Assembly: GCA_900551305.1 (NCBI GenBank)
Contig: URVK01000028.1
Span: forward strand, 1-11,558
Length of the DNA: 11,558 nucleotides
Source of the DNA: an uncultured Collinsella sp.
GTDB lineage: Bacteria > Actinomycetota > Coriobacteriia > Coriobacteriales > Coriobacteriaceae
Direction of reading: 5' to 3'
Positions within the stretch are counted from its first letter, which is position 1, and every line of letters starts with the position of its first letter. This document shows, in pieces, positions 5,537-11,558 of the stretch. The notes beneath the pieces are model-generated. The model had not been told where the DNA came from and searched no databases. It saw only the letters and a list, made by a program, of their open reading frames with translations. The translations under genes were made by a program, and so were the position numbers.

Positions 5537-6919
5537 ATGGCTGACACCGTATCTAAGCACATTGACATGACCACCGGCTCGCTGTGGCGCAATATTCCCC
5601 TGTTCGCCTTCCCCGTGGCCGCCACGAGCATCTTGGAGCAGCTGTCGAACCTCATCGCCACGGTCATTATCGGTAACTTCTCGGGCGACCAGGGAACCCT
5701 CGCCATGGCGGCGGTCGGCTCCAATGTTCCGCTTACCAGTCTTATGCTCAACCTGTTTATTGGCATGTCGCTTGGCTCCAACGTGGTCATCGCCAACGCT
5801 ATCGGCCGCAACGATCAGAACATGGTCAAACGCGCCGTCCATACCTCGATTTTAATGGCACTCGTGGGCTTTGTCGTCATCGCTCTGGGCGAGATCTTTG
5901 CCGAGCCCATGCTCGCCGCGCTCAACGTTCCCGCCGAGACCATGCCGCTCGCCTCACTCTATCTACGCGTCTTTTTGCTGAGCATGCCCTCGATTTTGCT
6001 CTACAACTTTGAGGCCGCGATCTTCCGCTCCGTCGGCATCACCCGCATGCCGCTGCAGGCGCTTGCCGTGTCCACCGTCCTCAACATTGGCCTGGACCTC
6101 ATCTTTGTCCCCGTACTTCACTGGGGCGTCGCGGGCGTCGCCATCGCCACCGCCATCGCCTACACCGTCAGCGCCGCTACGCTCTTTATCCGCCTGCTCA
6201 AGACCGACTCTGTCGTCCGCGTCACCCCGCGTGACTTGGCTATCGACCCCGTCGCCCTCAAGCGCATCGTCAAGATCGGCCTGCCCGCCGGCATCCAAAG
6301 CGCCGTCTTTGCCGTCGCCAACATCATCATCCAGTCCGCCATCAACAGCCTGGGCACCGAGGTCATGGCGGCATCGAGCGCCGCTATGAGCTTGGAGTAC
6401 GTGTGCTATAACCTGCTCAACAGCTTTAGCCAGGCTTGCACCACCTTTGTGGGACAAAACCACGGTGCCCGCCAGATCGACCGCTGCACCAAAACGCTCA
6501 AGGTCTGCCTGGTCGAAGGCGGTATCGTCGCGCTCACCACAATTATCGTTATTGTCGGCCTGGGGCGTGAGATCTTGTCGCTGTTCAACAGTGATCCCAA
6601 CATCGTCTCGATCGGCTATATCCGCGTGTGCTCGATCTTCCCGGCGTACGCCTTTAGCATGTTCTACGAAAACATGTCCGGCTACCTGCGCGGCTTTGGT
6701 ATCTCGCTCACGCCCGCCCTCATCACCATGATCTGCGTCTGCGGCATCCGCTTCTATTGGGTGTTCTGCGTGTTCCCGCACTTCCGCACCTTTGCGAACA
6801 TCATGATGGTCTACCCCATCAGCCTGGGCACCACGGCGTTCTTTATGGTCGTGGCGGTGCTACTCTGCCACCCGGCACGCACCTATCGCGCCACCCAAGC
6901 CAAAGCGACAGCCCGCTAA
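5537..6919 (+). CDS. MATE family multidrug/cation antiporter
   Basis: Inner-membrane exporter that couples efflux of drugs or metabolites to Na+ or H+ entry. 460 residues with about 12 hydrophobic helices in two homologous six-helix bundles joined by a charged loop near residue 230 (TPRDLAIDPVALKRIVKIGLP). MATE hallmarks: the opening GSLWRNIPLFAFPVAATSILEQL, IIGNFSG and MAAVGSNVPLTSL in helix 2, the RSVGITRMPLQA block, and the second-half FVGQNHGARQIDR and YLRGFG motifs. The start is the ATG at 5537; the ribosome binding site is weak (GAGAG) and a second in-frame ATG at residue 11 has none better. It converges on the LysR gene with only 27 bases between stops and no clear terminator. The substrate cannot be told from sequence; the GTCCCC repeat cluster precedes it. 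Confidence 0.94.
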   Translation: MADTVSKHIDMTTGSLWRNIPLFAFPVAATSILEQLSNLIATVIIGNFSGDQGTLAMAAVGSNVPLTSLMLNLFIGMSLGSNVVIANAIGRNDQNMVKRAVHTSILMALVGFVVIALGEIFAEPMLAALNVPAETMPLASLYLRVFLLSMPSILLYNFEAAIFRSVGITRMPLQALAVSTVLNIGLDLIFVPVLHWGVAGVAIATAIAYTVSAATLFIRLLKTDSVVRVTPRDLAIDPVALKRIVKIGLPAGIQSAVFAVANIIIQSAINSLGTEVMAASSAAMSLEYVCYNLLNSFSQACTTFVGQNHGARQIDRCTKTLKVCLVEGGIVALTTIIVIVGLGREILSLFNSDPNIVSIGYIRVCSIFPAYAFSMFYENMSGYLRGFGISLTPALITMICVCGIRFYWVFCVFPHFRTFANIMMVYPISLGTTAFFMVVAVLLCHPARTYRATQAKATAR

Positions 6920-6946
6920 ACACCGCACCCAACGCCACACCAGTCA

Positions 6947-7813
6947 TTAATTGACAATATGCGAGCTCATATAGTCGATAAAGCGCCTCGTGGCGATAGG
7001 CATGGTGTCCCAGCTGCGCCAGGCCGCCACCACGTCGCGCGAGGGGGCATGCACGATGGGCCGCACACGAATATCGGCTCGCATGCCCTCCACAGTACGA
7101 CGGTAGAGCATGCTCACGCCTAGGCCCTCCTCCACCATCGCCATGATGGTGTAGTCGTCGGTGACCTCGCTCGTCACATGCGGCGACAGCCCATGCGCCG
7201 CAAATGCATCGAGCACCAGGCTCTGTTCGCCCTCATCCAGCAGCACAAACGGCTCGGACGCCAGGTCGGCGAGTGTCACCTTTTCCTTTGCCGTCAGCGG
7301 ATGCGCGGCCGGCAACAATGCCACCAACTCGTCGTGATAGACCACGCGCTTCTCGAGCCCCGCGGTAAATCCGCGCGCCGTAAAGCAAAAATCAACCACG
7401 CCATCGTGCACCCACTGGGCGTTGCGCGTGTAATCGCCCTGCTTGAGGGTAAAGTGCACGCCCGGGTGCAGCGCACCAAAGTCGCGAATCACGCGCGGCA
7501 ACACGGTTCGACTCACGTTGGTAAACGTCGCAATGCGAATATCGGTCGACGAAAGCCCCAGCAGCTCCTGGCGCTTGCTCTCGAGCTCGGCCTCGGCGGT
7601 CACGATCTGGCGCAGGTACGGCAGATACTGCTTGCCGTCGCGCGTAAGCGACACGCCCTGCTTACCGCGCTCAATAAGCGTGGTACCCAGCTCACGCTCG
7701 AGCGCCTTGACGGCCTGGCTCACCGCACTTTGCGTATAGCCCAGCTCGTTGGCCGCACGTTTCAGGCTGCCGCAATCGACCACCATACAAACAATCTGAT
7801 ACCGCGATGCCAT
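6947..7813 (-). CDS. LysR-type transcriptional regulator
   Basis: DNA-binding regulator, 288 residues. The N-terminal winged helix-turn-helix is at residues about 1-60 (GSLKRAANELGYTQSAVSQAVKALERELG, then LIERGKQGVSLTRDG), followed by a linker helix and a two-lobe periplasmic-binding-protein-like effector domain from about residue 90 (STDIRIATFTNVSRTVLPRVIRDF...HPGVHF...). The ATG start at 7813 has GGAGG 5 bases upstream. It diverges from the EamA exporter gene, with 158 bases between starts. Divergent LysR regulators usually control their neighbour and themselves, so the exporter is the likely target. The effector is unknown. Confidence 0.93.
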   Translation of the reverse strand: MASRYQIVCMVVDCGSLKRAANELGYTQSAVSQAVKALERELGTTLIERGKQGVSLTRDGKQYLPYLRQIVTAEAELESKRQELLGLSSTDIRIATFTNVSRTVLPRVIRDFGALHPGVHFTLKQGDYTRNAQWVHDGVVDFCFTARGFTAGLEKRVVYHDELVALLPAAHPLTAKEKVTLADLASEPFVLLDEGEQSLVLDAFAAHGLSPHVTSEVTDDYTIMAMVEEGLGVSMLYRRTVEGMRADIRVRPIVHAPSRDVVAAWRSWDTMPIATRRFIDYMSSHIVN

Positions 7814-7872
7814 CGTGCCTCCACATCAATGCAGCCGTAAAACGTTTTGCCGGGGCTTTTTCTGCCTACATT

Positions 7873-7891
7873 AGTATTTCTTAATCATACT
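7873..7891. promoter_or_regulatory. Inverted repeat, candidate LysR binding site
   Basis: AGTAT-N9-ATACT (7873-7891) has perfect 5-base arms and lies midway between the divergent LysR and EamA starts, the expected place for a LysR recognition site. It is only a loose fit to the T-N11-A consensus. On the plus strand CATACT overlaps its right arm and could be a -10 box; on the minus strand TATGAT could be one. A separate AAAACGTTTT palindrome lies at 7839-7848, closer to the regulator gene. Confidence 0.45.
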
Positions 7892-7971
7892 GAAGATACA
7901 TTCGCTTTACTACATCCACATCTGGGAGCAGAATCCTTTTTGCGTAACCGTTCTGTAACAAAAGGAGTCCC

Positions 7972-8874
7972 ATGGATCGCAAAAAAGCAATCGCGCTCTC
8001 ATTTTCCGTTCCCGTCGCATGGGGCTTTTCGTATCCCCTCATGAAGATCGGCATGGACAGCATGAACGCCACGAGCATCGTCGCGCTACGCTGCATCATC
8101 GCCTTTGTGGTCTGCCTGCTGCTCTTCCACAAGCACGCGTTGCGCATTAACCGCGACCTTATGGTCCGTGCCGCCATCATCGGCGCCATTATGGCAACCG
8201 AGCTCACCTGCATGTGCCTGGGCTCCAGCCTCACCTCTGCCTCCACTGCCGGCTTTTTGCAGAGCCTGACGGTCGTGATCGTGCCGTTTGCCAACGCAGC
8301 TCTGCTGCGTCGCGCCCCCGAGCGCAAGGTGCTCATCGGCACGGCTATCGTCACCTGCGGCATGCTGCTGCTCTCGGGCGCCGACTTTACCAGCCTGAAT
8401 CCCGGCGCAATCATCATGCTGCTCTCGGCCTTTATCTATGCCAGCCACATTATCGTGGCCAAGCGCTTTGTCGAAGAAGTCGATCCGCTGGCTCTGGGCG
8501 TTTGGCAGCTAGGCTTTGGCGGTTTGTTCTCGGGCGTCGCGGCATTCACCTTTGGCGGCTTCACGCTTCCCAGCACGCCCAGCGAGATCGTCGTTGTCGT
8601 CGCGCTCGCACTCATCTGCTCTGCCTACGGCTTTATCACCCAGACGCTCGTGCAGCCCCACGTGCCCGCCGAGACCACCGGCTTTGCCTTCTCGCTCGAG
8701 CCGGTCTGCTCCGCTGTCTTCTCGTTCTTCCTAGTCGGCGAGGTCCTGAGCCCCATCGCCTTCCTGGGTGCAGCTCTCATCCTCACCGGCGTCATGGCGG
8801 CAACCGTCGAGCTTCCGCGCCTCCGCGCACATGGACGCGCTCGTATGGCAGGAGCGCCCGAGCGCGCCTCGTAG
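7972..8874 (+). CDS. DMT superfamily (EamA) transporter
   Basis: Inner-membrane metabolite exporter of the drug/metabolite transporter superfamily, 300 residues, about ten helices in two EamA repeats. Repeat one (about 5-135) carries the family's opening SFSVPVAWGFSYPLMKIGMD with VALRCIIAFVVC, and the end-of-repeat GLSSxTSAxxAGFL-like block (LGSSLTSASTAGFLQSL). Repeat two (about 147-280) carries GAIIMLLSAFIYASHIIVAKR and ends with AFSLEPVCSAVFSFFLVGE followed by GAALILTGVM, a strong EamA signature. A basic C-terminal tail (RLRAHGRARM) fits a cytoplasmic end. The ATG start at 7972 has AAAGGAG upstream. It diverges from a LysR gene, its probable regulator; the substrate is unknown but amino acids or related metabolites are typical. 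Confidence 0.93.
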   Translation: MDRKKAIALSFSVPVAWGFSYPLMKIGMDSMNATSIVALRCIIAFVVCLLLFHKHALRINRDLMVRAAIIGAIMATELTCMCLGSSLTSASTAGFLQSLTVVIVPFANAALLRRAPERKVLIGTAIVTCGMLLLSGADFTSLNPGAIIMLLSAFIYASHIIVAKRFVEEVDPLALGVWQLGFGGLFSGVAAFTFGGFTLPSTPSEIVVVVALALICSAYGFITQTLVQPHVPAETTGFAFSLEPVCSAVFSFFLVGEVLSPIAFLGAALILTGVMAATVELPRLRAHGRARMAGAPERAS

Positions 8875-8901
8875 ACCCCGCTCTTCATGCAGCCGCGGCA
8901 T

Positions 8902-8946
8902 AAAGGCAACCGGTGCGCCTTTACAATAGATGCCAACAGAGCATCT
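8902..8946 (+). promoter_or_regulatory. Two small hairpins and a -10 box ahead of ung
   Basis: AAAGGC (8902-8907) pairs with GCCTTT (8917-8922), and AGATGC (8928-8933) pairs with GCATCT (8941-8946). Between the two stems TACAAT (8922-8927) matches a -10 box at five of six bases but has no clear -35. The first stem may help end EamA transcription; the second would lie at the start of the ung leader. Low confidence for function. Confidence 0.35.
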
Positions 8947-8962
8947 GCCATAAAGGAGCCCC

Positions 8963-9688
8963 ATGGACACCGCAACCCGCGACCGCAACATAGCAACTTG
9001 GTTGGGCAATGCGCCGCAGCCGGTACGTGACACTACGAACCAGCTGCTCGAGCGCATCGCCCTTTTGCGTGCCGAGCAGACTATCTACCCGGCACAAGAC
9101 GACATCCTCAATGCCCTCGCCTACACCCCGGCCGACCAGGTCAAAGTTGTCATCTTGGGTCAGGACCCCTATCACGGACCCAACCAGGCCATGGGGCTGT
9201 CGTTCTCGGTCCCCGCGACGCAAACCAAGTTGCCGCCGAGCCTGCGCAACATCTATAATGAGCTCAAAGCCGATCTGGGCTGCCCCATTCCCGCCACGGG
9301 AGACCTAACCCCATGGGCACAACAGGGCGTCCTGCTTCTCAACACTACGCTCACCGTGCGCGAGCATGCCGCCAACTCACACGCCAAACTAGGCTGGAGC
9401 ACGCTCACCGACTACGTTATCGAACGCTGCTGCCAGCTGCCCCAGCCGGTCGTCTTTTTGGCATGGGGTCGCTTTGCCCAGCAGATGGTCGAAGGCAAGC
9501 TCGCCGCTACCGGCGCGGGCAAGGCAACCGGCAAGTTCTGCCTGGCCTCTACGCACCCCTCGCCGCTTTCGGCCAACCGTGCCACGGCAGAACTCCCCGC
9601 TTTTATGGGGTCGCGCCCCTTCTCTGCCGCCAATCGGCTACTCGAACAACACGGCTCGACCCCCGTCAACTGGACTTGCCTCGGCTAA
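8963..9688 (+). CDS. ung: Uracil-DNA glycosylase (family 1)
   Basis: Removes uracil from DNA by cleaving the N-glycosidic bond, the first step of base-excision repair; cytosolic monomer. 241 residues, close to the 229 of E. coli Ung. The water-activating loop GQDPYHG is at 66-72 (catalytic Asp68), followed by the uracil-stacking Phe81 in GLSFSVP. The proline-rich PPSLRNIYNE loop is at 91-100, LLLNTTLTV carries the uracil-reading Asn127, and the minor-groove loop HPSPLSA is at 198-204 (catalytic His198). All key residues are present. The ATG start at 8963 has AAAGGAG upstream. It lies 88 bases after the EamA gene and converges on the dehydrogenase gene over a strong terminator. Confidence 0.97.
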   Translation: MDTATRDRNIATWLGNAPQPVRDTTNQLLERIALLRAEQTIYPAQDDILNALAYTPADQVKVVILGQDPYHGPNQAMGLSFSVPATQTKLPPSLRNIYNELKADLGCPIPATGDLTPWAQQGVLLLNTTLTVREHAANSHAKLGWSTLTDYVIERCCQLPQPVVFLAWGRFAQQMVEGKLAATGAGKATGKFCLASTHPSPLSANRATAELPAFMGSRPFSAANRLLEQHGSTPVNWTCLG

Positions 9689-9703
9689 AAATCGAGACAT
9701 CAA

Positions 9704-9737
9704 AAACGCGCCCGACGGCTTTCCATCGGGCGCGTTT
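9704..9737. terminator. Bidirectional intrinsic terminator
   Basis: Perfect 12-base arms AAACGCGCCCGA (9704-9715) and TCGGGCGCGTTT (9726-9737) surround a 10-base loop. It lies between the converging ung and dehydrogenase genes and begins one base after the dehydrogenase stop on the minus strand, where it runs into GTTTTTGATG. The plus-strand T-tract is only three bases, so it is strongest for the minus-strand operon. Confidence 0.9.
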
Positions 9738-9738
9738 C

Positions 9739-10419
9739 CTATTCGGGCCAGATAAACTGGGTGCGGCCGGCCTCGCCGCCATCGATCAACAGACTCTGTC
9801 CGGTCATAAACCGGTTGGTCACGCCCACAAAGTAGATCCACTCAGCGATCTCTCGAGCGGTAGCCCAGCGTTTAAGCGGCGTGAGCTCCATAATCTGGTT
9901 CCACAGGTGCTCGTCTTCCATCACGCAACGGTTGAGCGGCGTGATAACGCCACCCGGGTCCACACTGTTGGCGATGGCCTGCGGCGCCAGACGGTTTGCA
10001 AGGTTCTTGGTGTAGGCGATAACGCCGCCCTTGCTGGCAGCATAGGCGGGAAACTCCGATCCCGTATGCCCGCTCGCCGACCCCACATTGACCACGGATT
10101 TGATAGCCGGCGCCGGCTTGGCGGCAAGCCCCTCTCCCACAAAGGCGTAGCGCTCGGTCACGTTGATGGTGCCATACAGGTTGGCAGCAATGTCGTCGGC
10201 CGAATCCTGCGTACCGGCAACGTTCACGATTACCTGAGGCTCAAGGTCGCCTGGAAACGAGTCAGGCTCGCGGACATCAACGATCAGATGGCGATAGCGC
10301 TCGTGTTCGATCACCGCCGGCAGCAGATCAAAGCCCACGACCTCGTGGCCCTCGTCCAAAAAGCGCTGCACGCATGCGGCTCCGATACCGCCCGAAGCGC
10401 CCGTGATCAAAACCCGCAT
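9739..10419 (-). CDS. Short-chain dehydrogenase/reductase (SDR)
   Basis: NAD(P)-dependent oxidoreductase of the classical SDR family, 226 residues, slightly short of the usual 240-260. The cofactor loop TGASGGIG is at 6-13, with an acidic residue at the end of strand 2 (GFD, Asp31) suggesting NAD(H). The structural NVAG is at 66-69, the catalytic serine is in NVGSASG (Ser114), and the YxxxK pair is Tyr126 and Lys130. The DPGGVITPL block (154-162) and the C-terminal FMTGQSLLIDGGE are typical of 3-oxoacyl-ACP-reductase-like or dihydroxybenzoate-dehydrogenase-like members. The substrate is unknown. The ATG start at 10419 has AAGGAG upstream, which overlaps the stop codon (TAAGGAG) of the transporter gene, so translation is probably coupled. 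It is the second gene of a two-gene operon. Confidence 0.92.
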   Translation of the reverse strand: MRVLITGASGGIGAACVQRFLDEGHEVVGFDLLPAVIEHERYRHLIVDVREPDSFPGDLEPQVIVNVAGTQDSADDIAANLYGTINVTERYAFVGEGLAAKPAPAIKSVVNVGSASGHTGSEFPAYAASKGGVIAYTKNLANRLAPQAIANSVDPGGVITPLNRCVMEDEHLWNQIMELTPLKRWATAREIAEWIYFVGVTNRFMTGQSLLIDGGEAGRTQFIWPE

Positions 10420-10428
10420 ACTTGCTCC

Positions 10429-11151
10429 TTAGGCGGTTGCGTGGCGCTCGAGGTACTCGGAGCCCACATTCTCGCGCTCCCAGCCGCGCACGACCTTGTA
10501 GCCCACGGGGCTCAGGAAAACCTCGCACAGCAGCTCGGCAACAGCGCCGGTCAGCGAGCACATAAGGACCTGCACCCAGGTCCAACCAAAGAACGTGTGG
10601 CTCACCACAATGGCAAAGACCAAGTTGTCGATAAACTGGCCAACACCCGTGGACACATAGGAGCGGAAGGCGAAGCTCGCAAAGTTATTCTTTTTGAGCA
10701 TGCGGCCGAGCGACTGGTTGAGCGTGGAGTTAACCACGGCAGAAACGAGCATTGCCAGCGAAGAGCCCAGCACCACGTACCAGGTGCCGCCGATGGTGGC
10801 GTTAAGGGCGGTGTTGACCTCGATCATGCCGGTGTCGTAGTAGGCGCCCCACATACCGGGCGTGAGCGAGCATGCCCAAAAGCACAGGCTCACGGCCAGG
10901 TTGACCAGCAGCGCGAGGATAGAGATTTTGATGGATGCCTTGGCGCCAAAGCGCTTGCAGATCATGTCCTGGCACAAAAACGAAACCCAGCTCACCACAA
11001 AGCCGCAATCGAGTGCCAGATACGGCAGGCTGATAAGCTCTTTGTTGGCCAGCAGGTTCATCATGATGACGCTCACGAAAAACAGCGAAACCGTTGCCGC
11101 GGGAATGCTCCGCAACAGGACCTTGTAGTCCTCCATGACCTTCTTGATCAT
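10429..11151 (-). CDS. VUT family transporter (queuosine-precursor-type, YhhQ-like)
   Basis: Integral membrane transporter, 240 residues, six or more helices. The family (Vut_1/YhhQ) includes queuosine-precursor (preQ0/preQ1) importers. Evidence: an N-terminal helix followed by MMNLLANKE (about 30-38), a helix ending in FLCQDMICKRFGAKAS where family members have a TD...E-xYGxK block, and GQFIDNLVF (171-179), a strong match to the family's conserved SQ-x-IDxxIF region. The substitution in the first block makes substrate assignment unsafe. The ATG start at 11151 has AAAGGAG upstream. It is the first gene of an operon with the SDR gene 9 bases downstream, with a clear promoter 86 bases upstream and a structured leader. 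Confidence 0.8.
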   Translation of the reverse strand: MIKKVMEDYKVLLRSIPAATVSLFFVSVIMMNLLANKELISLPYLALDCGFVVSWVSFLCQDMICKRFGAKASIKISILALLVNLAVSLCFWACSLTPGMWGAYYDTGMIEVNTALNATIGGTWYVVLGSSLAMLVSAVVNSTLNQSLGRMLKKNNFASFAFRSYVSTGVGQFIDNLVFAIVVSHTFFGWTWVQVLMCSLTGAVAELLCEVFLSPVGYKVVRGWERENVGSEYLERHATA

Positions 11152-11178
11152 TATGTACTCCTTTGGTTTTAGGTTTAA

Positions 11179-11207
11179 CGAGCAGGATATCGGACCCGAA
11201 CTGCTCG
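11179..11207 (-). promoter_or_regulatory. Leader hairpin of the VUT-SDR operon
   Basis: In the mRNA, CGAGCAG and CTGCTCG form a perfect 7-bp stem with a 15-base loop. A competing small stem, CCGA with TCGG, uses part of the same left arm. The leader is about 75 bases from the predicted start site to the ATG. I cannot match it to a known preQ1 riboswitch class; it could be a simple stem or an undescribed control element. Confidence 0.4.
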
Positions 11208-11236
11208 GACGCCCCGGTCTTGAGACGACGGTGGGT

Positions 11237-11265
11237 ATAATAGCCGCTCACACGGCATAAGGCAA
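11237..11265 (-). promoter_or_regulatory. Sigma-70-type promoter of the VUT-SDR operon
   Basis: On the minus strand TTGCCT (11260-11265) is followed by exactly 17 bases and TATTAT (11237-11242), matching the -35 and -10 consensus at four and five of six positions. Predicted transcription start is near 11230. The -35 box lies within the T-tract of the prfC terminator, so the end of prfC transcription and the start of this operon are tightly packed. Confidence 0.7.
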
Positions 11266-11270
11266 GCAAA

Positions 11271-11302
11271 CGGCGCGGCAGCCCCGCAGGACCACCGCGC
11301 CG
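11271..11302 (-). terminator. Intrinsic terminator of prfC
   Basis: On the minus strand CGGCGCGG pairs perfectly with CCGCGCCG (arms 11295-11302 and 11271-11278) around a 16-base loop, followed by TTTGCTTGCC. It begins 5 bases after the prfC stop codon. Confidence 0.8.
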
Positions 11303-11307
11303 ATACG

Positions 11308-11558
11308 TTAAAAGGCTACGTTGCCAAACTCCGACAGGATCAGGTCGGGGTTGTGGTCGGTTGCCCAATCCACGTTCCACGGGCTCGTAAACAGCAGCAG
11401 CTTACCGCCGCGCATGTCCTCGACACGCAGCGTGTCGCGCGTGAGCGAAAGGCCCGGGATATCAATAGTGTCGGGGTCGTTCTGGATCCAGCGGATGTCC
11501 GTATAGGGCAGCGGCTGGCGGCGAGGCCCCACCACGGGCCCCGGCCCTTGTGCTCTGG
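11308..11558 (-). CDS. prfC: Peptide chain release factor 3, C-terminal fragment
   Basis: Only the last 82 codons are in the window; the frame is open to the right edge. RF3 is the GTPase that recycles class I release factors from the ribosome after termination. The block LPYTDIRWI, followed by GGKLLLFTSPWNVDWATDHNPD-type sequence near the end, lines up with the E. coli RF3 C-terminus (ARWV..., then [26 protein letters not shown]): conserved arginine-tryptophan, a GG or GD turn, an LLF/YIA strand and the final HNPD/RYPD. The GTPase domain that would confirm it lies outside. It is followed by a strong terminator. Confidence 0.75.
   Translation of the reverse strand, partial: RAQGPGPVVGPRRQPLPYTDIRWIQNDPDTIDIPGLSLTRDTLRVEDMRGGKLLLFTSPWNVDWATDHNPDLILSEFGNVAF

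Noticed and set aside
5963..6781. Minus-strand open frame of 272 codons inside the MATE gene
   Set aside because: Aspartate/glycine-rich antisense shadow of a clear membrane transporter gene.
6920..6946. Terminator between the MATE and LysR genes
   Set aside because: The 27-base gap shows no stem of useful length; the transcripts may overlap or end inside the neighbouring gene.
9313..11172. Long plus-strand open frame (619 codons) across the right half
   Set aside because: It overlaps the end of ung in another frame and runs antisense through the SDR and VUT genes and across a terminator. The product is low-complexity and H/R/Q-rich.
11152..11236. preQ1 riboswitch upstream of the VUT gene
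   Set aside because: I could not place the conserved loop and A-rich tail of class I, nor the class II or III layouts. Only a generic hairpin is supported.

Overview
The window is about 60% G+C, densely packed and switches strand often. Protein sequence styles, strong AAGGAG-type ribosome binding sites and short intergenic gaps fit a gut actinobacterium of the class Coriobacteriia, most likely Collinsella or a close relative. This is an impression from the sequence, not a database result. I see no tRNA, rRNA, insertion sequence, prophage or CRISPR array. All genes look chromosomal and mostly housekeeping or accessory.

Layout from left to right. (1) A TetM/EF-G-like translation GTPase on the minus strand runs off the left edge (1-1624). 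A 300-base intergenic block upstream of it holds a long hairpin and related repeats. (2) A GNAT acetyltransferase (minus) and a small zinc-ribbon protein (plus) diverge from one palindrome. (3) rsmJ (16S rRNA guanine methyltransferase, minus) is preceded by a 47-residue one-helix membrane protein. (4) A four-helix membrane protein (plus) converges on rlmA (23S rRNA guanine methyltransferase, minus) over a bidirectional terminator. (5) A MATE drug/Na+ antiporter (plus) follows a cluster of GTCCCC-type short repeats. (6) A LysR regulator (minus) and a DMT/EamA exporter (plus) diverge and probably form a regulator-target pair. (7) ung, uracil-DNA glycosylase (plus), converges over a strong terminator on a two-gene minus-strand operon: a VUT-family (queuosine-precursor-type) membrane transporter followed by a short-chain dehydrogenase. 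(8) The C-terminus of peptide chain release factor 3 (prfC, minus) runs off the right edge. Its terminator abuts the promoter of the VUT operon.

Four separate genes act on the ribosome or translation (TetM-like GTPase, RsmJ, RlmA, RF3). A MATE pump and an EamA exporter lie among them. The TetM-like and RlmA families both contain members that affect sensitivity to ribosome-targeting drugs. The genes are not in one operon and chance proximity is quite possible. I found no convincing new multi-gene system. The best leads are the 47-residue membrane protein, the GNAT/zinc-ribbon palindrome, the non-canonical loop III of the TetM-like GTPase, and the repeat-like intergenic blocks.
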